From Methylobacterium gnaphalii (GTDB taxonomy: Bacteria > Pseudomonadota > Alphaproteobacteria > Rhizobiales > Beijerinckiaceae): a stretch of DNA of 64,000 bases. Location: NCBI RefSeq assembly GCF_007992215.1, contig NZ_BJZV01000021.1, positions 17,677 through 81,676 on the forward strand, in the 5' to 3' direction. Below, piece after piece: positions 26,350-33,797 of this stretch. The notes beneath the pieces were generated by a model, which ran no database searches, had not been told where the DNA came from, and was given only the letters and a program-made list of their open reading frames with translations. A program made the position numbers and the translations under genes. The number at the start of each line of letters is the position of its first letter. The stretch's first letter is position 1.

Positions 26350-26580
26350 TTACTTCGCGTTTACACCATCGACCACTGTGTCCCAAAGTTTGGTGATCGC
26401 ATTCCTGATGGTTGGCGTCACAGCAAGCGCAATCATTCCCACAATAAGGCCGTACTCGATAGCGGTCGCGCCGCTGCAATCCGCTCTGAACCGCGCCAGA
26501 AGCGAACGCCGAGGCGCCTCTTCTGCGGGATCAATGGGAACAGGGTTGAACACGTCGGTCGAACCTTCGCCAGACTGCAA
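26350..26580 (-). CDS. Flp-family type IVb pilin (orphan)
   Basis: 76 residues from a TTG at 26580; GTG 26553 is an alternative giving a shorter leader. The Flp signature is clear: CSGATAIEYGLIVGMIALAV, with likely prepilin peptidase cleavage after the Gly before ATAIEY, then a short C-terminal tail. The pre-cleavage leader of up to 37 residues is longer than usual for Flp. Flp pilins assemble into Tad adhesion pili. No cpa/tad assembly genes are next to it, so it must rely on machinery encoded elsewhere. Confidence 0.85.
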   Translation of the reverse strand: MQSGEGSTDVFNPVPIDPAEEAPRRSLLARFRADCSGATAIEYGLIVGMIALAVTPTIRNAITKLWDTVVDGVNAK

Positions 26581-26675
26581 CTCGTCACCATTGGCTTCGA
26601 ACGATTGCAGACATCTTAACTTGGTCCGATAATCTCAAATCTTTACACTGAAATTCGAGATGCGGTTGGGTCAGC

Positions 26676-26918
26676 TTATTCCGACCCTACGGCGTGCCGA
26701 AGGGCATCAATCCGCTTCGAGGCTTCAGCCTTGTCGAGATCTGCATCGAAGGCGTTCGGATCCTTGGCCTGCTCCGACAGGGTTTTAAGGTATGAGGCCT
26801 GCGCGCCTGTCATCGGCTCGCCGCCTGTCGTCCACTCGTCCGGATCCTTGATACGGTTCGAGGAATCATCGGGGTCGACCTTCGGATTCTGTTGCGTGTC
26901 GTTCACTGCTTTCGTCAT
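26676..26918 (-). CDS. DUF3072-domain small protein
   Basis: 80 residues from ATG 26918 (the frame reaches 26999, but the extra N terminus is basic and not family-like). The C-terminal core matches DUF3072: GEPMTGAQASYLKTLSEQA followed by LDKAEASKRIDALRHAV, a helical pair. The N-terminal half is Asp/Asn/Pro-rich and probably flexible. Function of the family is unknown to me. It is on the same strand as the Flp gene but separated by 95 bp. Confidence 0.8.
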   Translation of the reverse strand: MTKAVNDTQQNPKVDPDDSSNRIKDPDEWTTGGEPMTGAQASYLKTLSEQAKDPNAFDADLDKAEASKRIDALRHAVGSE

Positions 26919-27076
26919 GAGACCACCATTTCTGTTCACTAACTGTTCCAGAAAACGTCTGGCCTTCCGATGGGTTCCGCTGGATTTTGGGGACGGCATA
27001 CGGGATCGGAAGCCTTGTCGTAGCCTCCGATCCCAGAAGATGGTCGCGCGGTCTCGTGCTGAAGCAGATTGCCTGA

Positions 27077-27964
27077 TCAGGCGGCCTTTGCCCGCGGCTG
27101 CACCTCGGCCGTGTAATCATCCATCAGGGTCTTGGTCATTGCGGCCGGCGTGAACCGGTAGGGACCGATCTCAGAAACCGGCGTCACCTCGGCCGCGGAG
27201 CCTGTGATGAAGCACTCTGAGAAGCCCTCGATCTCCTCCGGCTTGATCCGGCGCTCGATCAACTCGTAGCCGCGACGCTTGGCCAGCTCGATCACGGTCT
27301 GGCGGGTGATGCCGTTGAGGAAGCGATCGGCGGTCGGCGTGTGGATGACGCCGTCCTTGATGAAGAAGATGTTCGCGCCCGTACACTCGGCGACGTTGTC
27401 CTCCCAGTCGAGCATCAGAGCATCAGCGTAGCCCTTGTTCTCGGCGCGGTGCTTGGAGATCGTGCAGATCATGTAGAGACCAGCCGCCTTGGAGGCCGAA
27501 GGGATGGTGCGCGGATCGGGCCGGCGGTAGTCGGCGAGGTCGAGGCGGATACCCTTCATCTTCGTTGCGGGATCGAAGTAGCTCGGCCATTCCCAGGCGG
27601 CGATGGCGAGGTGGATCGTGTTACCTTGCGCAGACACGCCCATCATCTCCGAGCCACGCCAGGCGATCGGGCGCAGATAGGCATTCTGCAGTCCGCTCGT
27701 CTTGAGCACGAGATCCTTGGCGGCCTCGATCTCCTCGACCGAGTACGGGATCTCGAAGTCGAGATACTGCGCCGAGCGCTTCAGGCGCTCCGCGTGCTCG
27801 TGGCTCTTGAAGATCACACCGCCATAGGCGCGCTCGCCTTCGAACACGGACGAGCCGTAATGCAGCCCGTGGCTCAGCACGTGGATCTTCGCATCCCGCC
27901 ACGGCACCATGGCGCCATCGAACCAGATGGTGCCCTCGCGCTGGTCGAACGGGATCACAGACAT
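27077..27964 (-). CDS. ilvE: Branched-chain amino-acid aminotransferase
   Basis: 295 residues from ATG 27964, preceded by AAAGGAAC; the longer frame to 28063 is rejected because family members begin near IPFDQREGTIWFDG. It is a fold-type IV PLP enzyme that transaminates Leu, Ile and Val with 2-oxoglutarate. Visible features are HVLSHGLHYGSSVFEGERAY, the PLP Lys region YADALMLDWEDNVAE (after NKGYADA) and ECFITGSAAEVTPV. It is divergent from a MarR-family gene, with only 111 bp between them. Confidence 0.95.
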   Translation of the reverse strand: MSVIPFDQREGTIWFDGAMVPWRDAKIHVLSHGLHYGSSVFEGERAYGGVIFKSHEHAERLKRSAQYLDFEIPYSVEEIEAAKDLVLKTSGLQNAYLRPIAWRGSEMMGVSAQGNTIHLAIAAWEWPSYFDPATKMKGIRLDLADYRRPDPRTIPSASKAAGLYMICTISKHRAENKGYADALMLDWEDNVAECTGANIFFIKDGVIHTPTADRFLNGITRQTVIELAKRRGYELIERRIKPEEIEGFSECFITGSAAEVTPVSEIGPYRFTPAAMTKTLMDDYTAEVQPRAKAA

Positions 27965-28053
27965 GTCGGGTTCCTTTTGCGCGGCTCGCGGCCGCCGCGG
28001 GCTCGAACGGCGGGCCGAATAGGATGATCCTGGGGCGGCGCCGGAAGGGTTGA

Positions 28054-28082
28054 CGCCTAACAACGAGGCTGAGATATGTCAA
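28054..28082 (-). promoter_or_regulatory. Candidate ilvE promoter
   Basis: On the minus strand a consensus -35 TTGACA (28082-28077) is followed after 17 bases by TAGGCG (28059-28054), a poor -10. The -35 overlaps the marR start codon at 28076. A second TTGACG on the + strand at 28050-28055 would place a transcription start inside the annotated marR N terminus, so the marR start may be further in. Confidence 0.3.
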
Positions 28083-28693
28083 TAACACTGACTTATCCGC
28101 GCCGATCGCCCGTCGAGGTCGCAACCGCCTTGCCCCACCGAGCGACGACAAATACAGCCGAACGCGCTGAAACTGCTCCGATCGTGGAGCCGCGCTTCCC
28201 CGATCGCAACGATGGCGACGATCTGATCGAACTCCTGTTCTTCGCCTACCGCGACTTCGTCGCCGATCCAGACCGCATCCTGGCGGAGTACGGCTTCGGA
28301 CGGGCCCATCATCGCGTGCTACACTTCGTCGACCGCTATCCGGGTCTCACGATCGCCGAACTCCTGGATATCCTGCGCATCACCAAGCAGAGCCTCAACC
28401 GGGTGCTGAAGGACTTGATCGAGCAGGGCTACATCGTGCAGCGCACCGGCACGAGCGATCGGCGCCAGAGGCTGCTCTTCTGCACCGAAGCCGGCATCCG
28501 CTTCGCCGAGGAACTCAGCCGCGTGCAGATCCGCCGCGTCGCCCGTGCTCTGGTCGATCAGCCGGGGCGGGGCGCGAACGACGATCTTGGTGCGGCCCTG
28601 GCCTCGGCGCAGAGCTTCCTGCTCGCGCTGATCGAGCCCGAGGAGCGAGCCGCGGTCCGCCGCCTCATGGCGCGCCGGACGAAGGCCGCCTGA
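28076..28693 (+). CDS. MarR-family transcriptional regulator (PetP-like)
   Basis: 205 residues. The N-terminal 40 residues are atypical, and GTG 28184 is a possible later start. The winged helix is at about 80-150: LTIAELLDILRITKQSLNRV followed by the wing DRRQRLLFCTEAG. It is the first gene of a tight operon: its TGA shares one base with the ATG of an OmpR-type response regulator, followed by a histidine kinase. The same order (MarR then OmpR-type) is known as petP-petR in Rhodobacter, where the products are needed for cytochrome bc1 expression. Confidence 0.9.
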   Translation: MSITLTYPRRSPVEVATALPHRATTNTAERAETAPIVEPRFPDRNDGDDLIELLFFAYRDFVADPDRILAEYGFGRAHHRVLHFVDRYPGLTIAELLDILRITKQSLNRVLKDLIEQGYIVQRTGTSDRRQRLLFCTEAGIRFAEELSRVQIRRVARALVDQPGRGANDDLGAALASAQSFLLALIEPEERAAVRRLMARRTKAA

Positions 28694-29409
28694 TGACGAC
28701 CGCATCTCCTAAACCGCGGGCAGAATTGCCGGATCACGCACCGCACGTGCTCGTCGTCGACGACGACCGCCGGGTGCGCGAGCTGCTGACCCGCTTTCTC
28801 ACCGAGCAGGGGTTTCGCGTCACCGCCGCCGGGGACGTGCCCGAGGCGCGCTCCCGATCGAAGGCGTTCGTCTTCGATGCTTTGGTCCTCGACGTGATGA
28901 TGCCCGGCGAGAACGGCTTCGACTACGCGCGGCAGGTCCGCGAGACCTCCAACGTGCCGATCCTGATGCTCACGGCCCGCTCCAACTCCAACGACCGGGT
29001 GATGGGGCTGGAGATCGGCGCCGACGACTACCTGCCGAAACCCTTCGAACCGCGGGAATTGATCTTGCGGCTCAACAACATCCTCAGGCGCGGCGCCCCT
29101 GCCGGGGCTGCGCGCAGCCCCGGTGGCGAGGTGAGCTTCGGGCCGTTCACCTACAAGATCGACAGGGGCGAGTTGCGGCGCGGCGACGAAGCCGTGAAGA
29201 TCAGCGAGCGCGAGCGCGAGATCCTGACCATGCTGGCGGAGGCCCGCGGCGCCAACGTGGAGCGCGAGGCACTGGCCGGCGGCTGGGCAGGCGAGCGCAC
29301 CATCGACGTGCAGATCAACCGCCTGCGCCGCAAGACCGAGGTCGATCCGGCCAACCCCATCTACCTCCAGACGGTGCGCGGCGTCGGCTACCGCCTCGCG
29401 GTCGACTGA
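28693..29409 (+). CDS. OmpR-family response regulator (PetR-like)
   Basis: 238 residues. The receiver (about 17-130) is complete, with the acidic triplet VVDDDRR, phosphoacceptor Asp in LVLDVMMPG, Thr in MLTARS and Lys in LPKPFEP. The winged-helix DNA-binding domain (about 145-238) ends TVRGVGYRL. The start shares a base with the marR stop, and the kinase gene starts 13 bp after its stop. It should be phosphorylated by that kinase. Confidence 0.94.
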   Translation: MTTASPKPRAELPDHAPHVLVVDDDRRVRELLTRFLTEQGFRVTAAGDVPEARSRSKAFVFDALVLDVMMPGENGFDYARQVRETSNVPILMLTARSNSNDRVMGLEIGADDYLPKPFEPRELILRLNNILRRGAPAGAARSPGGEVSFGPFTYKIDRGELRRGDEAVKISEREREILTMLAEARGANVEREALAGGWAGERTIDVQINRLRRKTEVDPANPIYLQTVRGVGYRLAVD

Positions 29410-29422
29410 CGCGGGGCCGGAC

Positions 29423-30832
29423 ATGGCCGAGGGCCGCACGATCGAGGGTACCATCGTCGGCGCGGCGTCCGATCAGCAAGGGAAGACGCCGCTGCGCCGG
29501 CGCGGACTCTGGCGTCGCGTCTCGCGCCTCGTCGGCGACGCGCTGCCGAAGGGGCTCTATGCCCGCTCCCTGATCATCATCATCGCGCCGATGGTGCTGC
29601 TGCAGTCGGTGATCGCCTACACCTTCATGGAGCGGCACTGGCAGCTCGTGACGCGGCGGCTCTCCTCTGCGGTCACCGCCGACATCGCCGCGCTGATCGA
29701 CATCTACGAGACCTACCCGCAGGACAAGGATGCCGAGACGCTGGCCCGTATCGCAGGAGACCGGCTGAACCTCGATCTCGACATCCTAAAGGGTGCCAAG
29801 CTGCCGCCGCCAGGGCCGCGGCCGTTCTTCTCCATCCTCGACGAGGCGCTCTCGGAGGAAATCAAGAAGCAGATCAAGCGGCCGTTCTGGATCGATACCG
29901 TCGGTCGCTCGAATCTCATCGAGATTCGCGTCGCGATTCCCGGCGGCGTGCTCCGGGTCACGGCGCGGCGCAGCCAGGCCTACGCCTCCAACTCGCACAT
30001 CTTCCTGGTGTGGATGATCGGCTCGTCGATGGTGCTGCTCGGGGTCGCGATCCTGTTCCTGCGCAACCAGATCAAGCCCATCGTCCGCCTCTCCCAGGTG
30101 GCCGAGAGCTTCGGCAAGGGCCGCGAGATCGAGTTCAAACCACGCGGCGCCCGCGAGGTACGGCAGGCGGGCCACGCCTTCATCGAGATGAAGCGGCGCA
30201 TCGAGCGCGCCATGGAGCAGCGCACGACGATGCTCAACGGCGTCAGCCACGACCTGCGCACGATTCTCACACGGTTCAAGCTCTCGCTCGCCCTGGTTGA
30301 GCAGAACCCCGACGTGGAGGACCTGCGCCGCGACGTCGATGAGATGAGCCGGATGCTCGAGGGCTACCTCGCCTTCGCCCGCGGCGACTCCGCCGAGGCC
30401 GCTGCTGCCACCGACATGCGCGCGCTGCTCGAAGACCTGCGCACCGATGTCGAGCGCCTGGGTGCGCATGTGAACGCGGTGACCCTCGAGGGAAGGCCGA
30501 TCGTCACCGTGAGGCCTGACGCCTTCCGCCGCTGCCTGTTCAACCTCGCCGCCAATGCCGCACGCTACGGCGACACTGTCGCCATCGGCGGGCGCGTCGA
30601 TGGGCGCTCCTTCCTCGTCTCCATCGACGACGACGGTCCCGGCGTGCCGGCCGAGAGCCGCGAGGAGGTGTTCAAGCCCTTCGTGCGGCTGGACGATTCC
30701 CGGCAGGATGCCGGCGGTTCGGGGCTCGGCCTCGCCATCGCCAGGGACATCGCCCGCACCCACGGCGGCGACGTTTCGCTGCACGATTCCCCGCTCGGAG
30801 GCCTGCGCGCGACGGTGCGGATCCCCGCCTGA
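29423..30832 (+). CDS. EnvZ-like sensor histidine kinase
   Basis: 469 residues. Membrane segments at about 48-66 and 193-214 flank a periplasmic sensor of about 125 residues. HAMP follows at about 215-265. The dimerisation helix carries His276 in VSHDLRTILTRF. The ATPase has N box NLAANAARYGD, G1 DDDGPGVP and G2 GSGLGLAIA. It completes the MarR-regulator-kinase operon and presumably phosphorylates the adjacent response regulator. The stimulus is unknown. Confidence 0.94.
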   Translation: MAEGRTIEGTIVGAASDQQGKTPLRRRGLWRRVSRLVGDALPKGLYARSLIIIIAPMVLLQSVIAYTFMERHWQLVTRRLSSAVTADIAALIDIYETYPQDKDAETLARIAGDRLNLDLDILKGAKLPPPGPRPFFSILDEALSEEIKKQIKRPFWIDTVGRSNLIEIRVAIPGGVLRVTARRSQAYASNSHIFLVWMIGSSMVLLGVAILFLRNQIKPIVRLSQVAESFGKGREIEFKPRGAREVRQAGHAFIEMKRRIERAMEQRTTMLNGVSHDLRTILTRFKLSLALVEQNPDVEDLRRDVDEMSRMLEGYLAFARGDSAEAAAATDMRALLEDLRTDVERLGAHVNAVTLEGRPIVTVRPDAFRRCLFNLAANAARYGDTVAIGGRVDGRSFLVSIDDDGPGVPAESREEVFKPFVRLDDSRQDAGGSGLGLAIARDIARTHGGDVSLHDSPLGGLRATVRIPA

Positions 30833-30991
30833 CGCCGGACGGAATAACGAACGTTCGGGACACCTGTCCCACCTGTCCCAGGCCGTCCCACGCTCGAAAC
30901 GGCCCCATTCGGCAGGAATCGGCCCCACGCGAAGTCGATTGACAGCATACCGCTACTATGCTAATTTTCCTATATGTGAGCGAGCCTTGTC

Positions 30992-31038
30992 CACTCGGCT
31001 TGGCAGTTGCGTCGCCGCAATGCCCAGCAAGCCGAGTG
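30992..31038 (-). terminator. Terminator-like stem downstream of the fructosamine-kinase gene
   Basis: CACTCGGCTTG (30992-31002) pairs perfectly with CAAGCCGAGTG (31028-31038), with an inner TTGCG/CGCAA stem. It lies three bases past the stop at 31041 on the minus strand. There is no clear U-run. It also lies after the convergent kinase gene ending at 30832. Confidence 0.55.
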
Positions 31039-31040
31039 CC

Positions 31041-31841
31041 CTACGCCCCAGCCGCCGCAAGCCGGGTCTCGACCATGCCGCGATAACCCGTCCCGAACAG
31101 GCGCAAGTGCACCAGGGCCGGCCAGAGCTGGTAGATTGGCACTCGCTCAGCGAAGCCGGGCTCGGCAGGACCGTAAGCCTCGCGAAAGGATGATCCCGGG
31201 CCACCGAAAAGCGTCAGCATCGCCAGATCGACCTCGGCGTGGCCATGGTAGCAGGCCGGATCGATCAGGCCGGAGACGCGGCTCCCGTCGGTGAGCACGT
31301 TGCCGCCCCAGAGGTCGCCGTGCAGCAGCACCGGTCGCGGCCTCGCCGGCAGAAGCTTGGCGAGGCGCGCCGCAAGGGCTTCGAGGCGGCGCGCGAGCGG
31401 CGCGTCGAGATGCCGACAATGGCAGAGCAGGCGCCGCTCGGCCCAGAAGCTGGGCCAGTCCTCGCTCCACGCGTTCTCGATGGCGACTTCGCCGAAAGCG
31501 TAGTCGCTCTCCCAACCGTAGCGGTCGCCGGTCGCCGCGTGGAGCCGGGCGACGGCATGGCCGAGATCCCGGTCGGCATCCCCAGGCCCGGTCGGCAGGC
31601 ACGCCATGACGATGCCCGTGGCATCGGCTCCGAACACCTCGGGTGCGGGCGCCCCGGAGGCGCGGATCGCGCGCAACATCGCGGCTTCGACGATAGGCGC
31701 TGGCCCGTCCTTGGCGATGGCCTCGCGCCCGTCATCCAAGAGGATACGAATCACACTCGACAGGCTGCCGCCACCGATGGCCTCGGCCCGCAGAAGCCTG
31801 CCGCCGAGCAACGCTGCCCCGTGTTCGGCGAGCCCGCTCAC
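31041..31841 (-). CDS. Fructosamine/ribulosamine kinase-family protein
   Basis: 266 residues, close to the family norm. It has an APH-like kinase fold: GGSLSSVIRILLDDGREAIAKDG at the N lobe, LHGDLWGGNVL with the catalytic Asp, and LIDPACYHGHAEVDLAML with the metal-binding Asp. Bacterial members phosphorylate O3 of ribulosamines or erythrulosamines on glycated proteins so the sugar falls off. Its start overlaps the LMW-phosphatase stop by 4 bp, a partnership expected for deglycation. Confidence 0.92.
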   Translation of the reverse strand: MSGLAEHGAALLGGRLLRAEAIGGGSLSSVIRILLDDGREAIAKDGPAPIVEAAMLRAIRASGAPAPEVFGADATGIVMACLPTGPGDADRDLGHAVARLHAATGDRYGWESDYAFGEVAIENAWSEDWPSFWAERRLLCHCRHLDAPLARRLEALAARLAKLLPARPRPVLLHGDLWGGNVLTDGSRVSGLIDPACYHGHAEVDLAMLTLFGGPGSSFREAYGPAEPGFAERVPIYQLWPALVHLRLFGTGYRGMVETRLAAAGA

Positions 31842-32305
31842 CGCTTCAGCCGCTCTACAAGAGCCTTTGCGCCCGCGGTGACGTCGGCCCAGGTCGTGTC
31901 GAACCCGGCATCATCCCCGTAATAGGGGTCGGCCACCGCCTCGCCCCGGCGGCCAGGAACGTGGTCGAGCAGCAGCGACAGCTCGGCGCCATCCGCCGGG
32001 CGCAGCCGCTTCAGCGCAGCGAGGTTTTCGCGGTCGAGGGCGACGATGTGGCTGAAGCGCGCGAAATCCTCCCGCTGCACCTGCCGGCTCTGATAGCCGG
32101 AGATGTCGACACCGTGGCTCAGGGCCACCGCCTGCGCCCGGGGGTCCGGCGGTGACCCGATGTGCCAGCCGCTCGTGCCGGCGGAGTCGACCGCGACATC
32201 GAGACCACTGCGCTCGGCCTCGCGCCGAAACGCGGCCTCAGCCAGCGGCGAGCGACAGATATTACCGAGGCAGACGAACAGCACGGCCGGTTTGCGATCG
32301 GGCAT
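31838..32305 (-). CDS. Low-molecular-weight protein-tyrosine-phosphatase family
   Basis: 155 residues from ATG 32305; the frame to 32641 is an artefact reading antisense to acvB. The CX5R loop is CLGNICRS at about residues 12-19 and the general-acid loop is DPYYGDD near 125. It overlaps the fructosamine-kinase gene by 4 bp. Eukaryotic LMW-PTP is known to act as a protein-ribulosamine-5-phosphatase, so here it may first remove the 5-phosphate from glycated protein so the kinase can act. Tyrosine dephosphorylation in polysaccharide control is the alternative. Confidence 0.93.
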   Translation of the reverse strand: MPDRKPAVLFVCLGNICRSPLAEAAFRREAERSGLDVAVDSAGTSGWHIGSPPDPRAQAVALSHGVDISGYQSRQVQREDFARFSHIVALDRENLAALKRLRPADGAELSLLLDHVPGRRGEAVADPYYGDDAGFDTTWADVTAGAKALVERLKR

Positions 32306-32420
32306 CGATTCCCCTCCGGCAGGCATCACCGGTGAACGTTTTCGGCAATATGACTTCCGCTGCGCGTGAGCAGGGAACACGAGCCGGATTTCAGGTACCG
32401 CAGTCGAGCACGGCCACCCA

Positions 32421-33797
32421 TCACCGCGGCAGCCGTGCCTCGTCGATGATGCGCCGGGCGAGCGCAGGATAATCGCCATCGAAATGGTGGCCGCCATCGA
32501 TGAGCAGGCGGCGCGTGGCGGCAAGGCTCGGGTCGAGGCAAGGCGTGGTGTCGGCTTCCTTCGAACCGTAGACGCAGAACACGCGCTCGAGCGGAAGCGC
32601 CGCGAGTTGCGGCAGCACCGCATGCGCGCCGCCATAGCCAAGCCAGCCCTTCACCGAGACGCTGAAACCGGTACTGCGACCGGGCGCCAGCAGCGCGATC
32701 AGCCGGATGCGGTCGCGGATCGACGCGGGTAGATAGCTCCAGGAGAACGGAAACAGGTCGGCGCCGAAGGAGTAGCCCAGCACGATCACCGGCAGCGTGC
32801 CGTCGGGATCGGCGCCGCGCAGCATCGCCGCGACATCGGCGGCAACGGTCTTGGGCTCTCGGTCGGTCCAGAAATAGCGGAGCGCGTCGAGGCCCACCAC
32901 GTGGATGCCGTCGCGGGTCAGATGCTCGCCGATCGTCTTGTCGATGTCGCGCCAGCCGCCGTCGCCAGAGAAGAACAGGGCCAAGGCCCTCGTCGTGCCG
33001 GTCGCGGGCAGGTCGACCAGCGGCAGCCCGCCCGTGCCGGCATCCTGCGCAGCGATGGCCGCAGCGGCATCGACGGCAGCGGCCGTGCGGCGGTTGGAGT
33101 CGGCCTCGACATGGCGCTCAACCGCAAAGGGGCCAGCACCAGCGGCCGCGTCGGCAGCGGCTGCCGTGGGGGCGGCGCTCACCGCGGTGAGTTGAGCCTG
33201 CGTCTTCGCCGGCAGCGGGTAGGCGAAGCCGCCGGATACCGGCACGGGAGCGGCCACCGGAGCCTTATCGTCGCAGATCGCGCGGGCAGTTGCGAAGGAG
33301 GCGGCGGGATCGAGGGCCACGCCGCCGCCGAGCGTCGCCGCGAAGGTCCGCCCCAGGATCGCCTCGGTGAGCGTGCCGCCCTCGCCCAGCCCGACGAGAA
33401 CCGGCCGGAGATAGCTGCCGCCCTTGAGCGAGCGCTGCGCCTCCTTGGCCAGCAACTCGACATCGACGATGGGGCGGATGCAGGGCGTGGTGTCGCGGTT
33501 CAGCGCAGCGCGCCATTTCTCCAGATCGAGCTGGAGCACGATGAAGCCGCGGGCCCGAAGCGCCGCGCCGATCGTGCGTTCCGCCTCACCGGTTCCTCCG
33601 GCGCCGGAGACGACGGCCGCCAGCCCGACCGGCGTCCCCATGGGCGCCTGCACCTCGACATCGTCGAGATGCGAGGAGGAGATGCGCTCGGGAACGATCA
33701 CCGTCCCGCCAGGCCGGCTGGTCAGCATCCAGACCAGGCCAAGGAGTACGGCCAGGAGGATCGCCCCGCCGACGGCGAGGCGGAGGCGACGGGTCAT
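32421..33797 (-). CDS. acvB: AcvB/VirJ-family protein (lysyl-phosphatidylglycerol hydrolase type)
   Basis: 458 residues, the length of full AcvB rather than short VirJ. An N-terminal anchor (about 7-26) should place it in the periplasm. There are two alpha/beta-hydrolase-like halves; the C-terminal one has FFSGDGGWRD and the nucleophile motif GYSFGADLFPF, with a candidate His near DGGHHFDGDY. In Agrobacterium AcvB hydrolyses lysyl-phosphatidylglycerol made by LpiA. The 4-bp overlap with the mprF/lpiA gene upstream supports the same role. Cys residues may form disulfides. Confidence 0.9.
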   Translation of the reverse strand: MTRRLRLAVGGAILLAVLLGLVWMLTSRPGGTVIVPERISSSHLDDVEVQAPMGTPVGLAAVVSGAGGTGEAERTIGAALRARGFIVLQLDLEKWRAALNRDTTPCIRPIVDVELLAKEAQRSLKGGSYLRPVLVGLGEGGTLTEAILGRTFAATLGGGVALDPAASFATARAICDDKAPVAAPVPVSGGFAYPLPAKTQAQLTAVSAAPTAAAADAAAGAGPFAVERHVEADSNRRTAAAVDAAAAIAAQDAGTGGLPLVDLPATGTTRALALFFSGDGGWRDIDKTIGEHLTRDGIHVVGLDALRYFWTDREPKTVAADVAAMLRGADPDGTLPVIVLGYSFGADLFPFSWSYLPASIRDRIRLIALLAPGRSTGFSVSVKGWLGYGGAHAVLPQLAALPLERVFCVYGSKEADTTPCLDPSLAATRRLLIDGGHHFDGDYPALARRIIDEARLPR

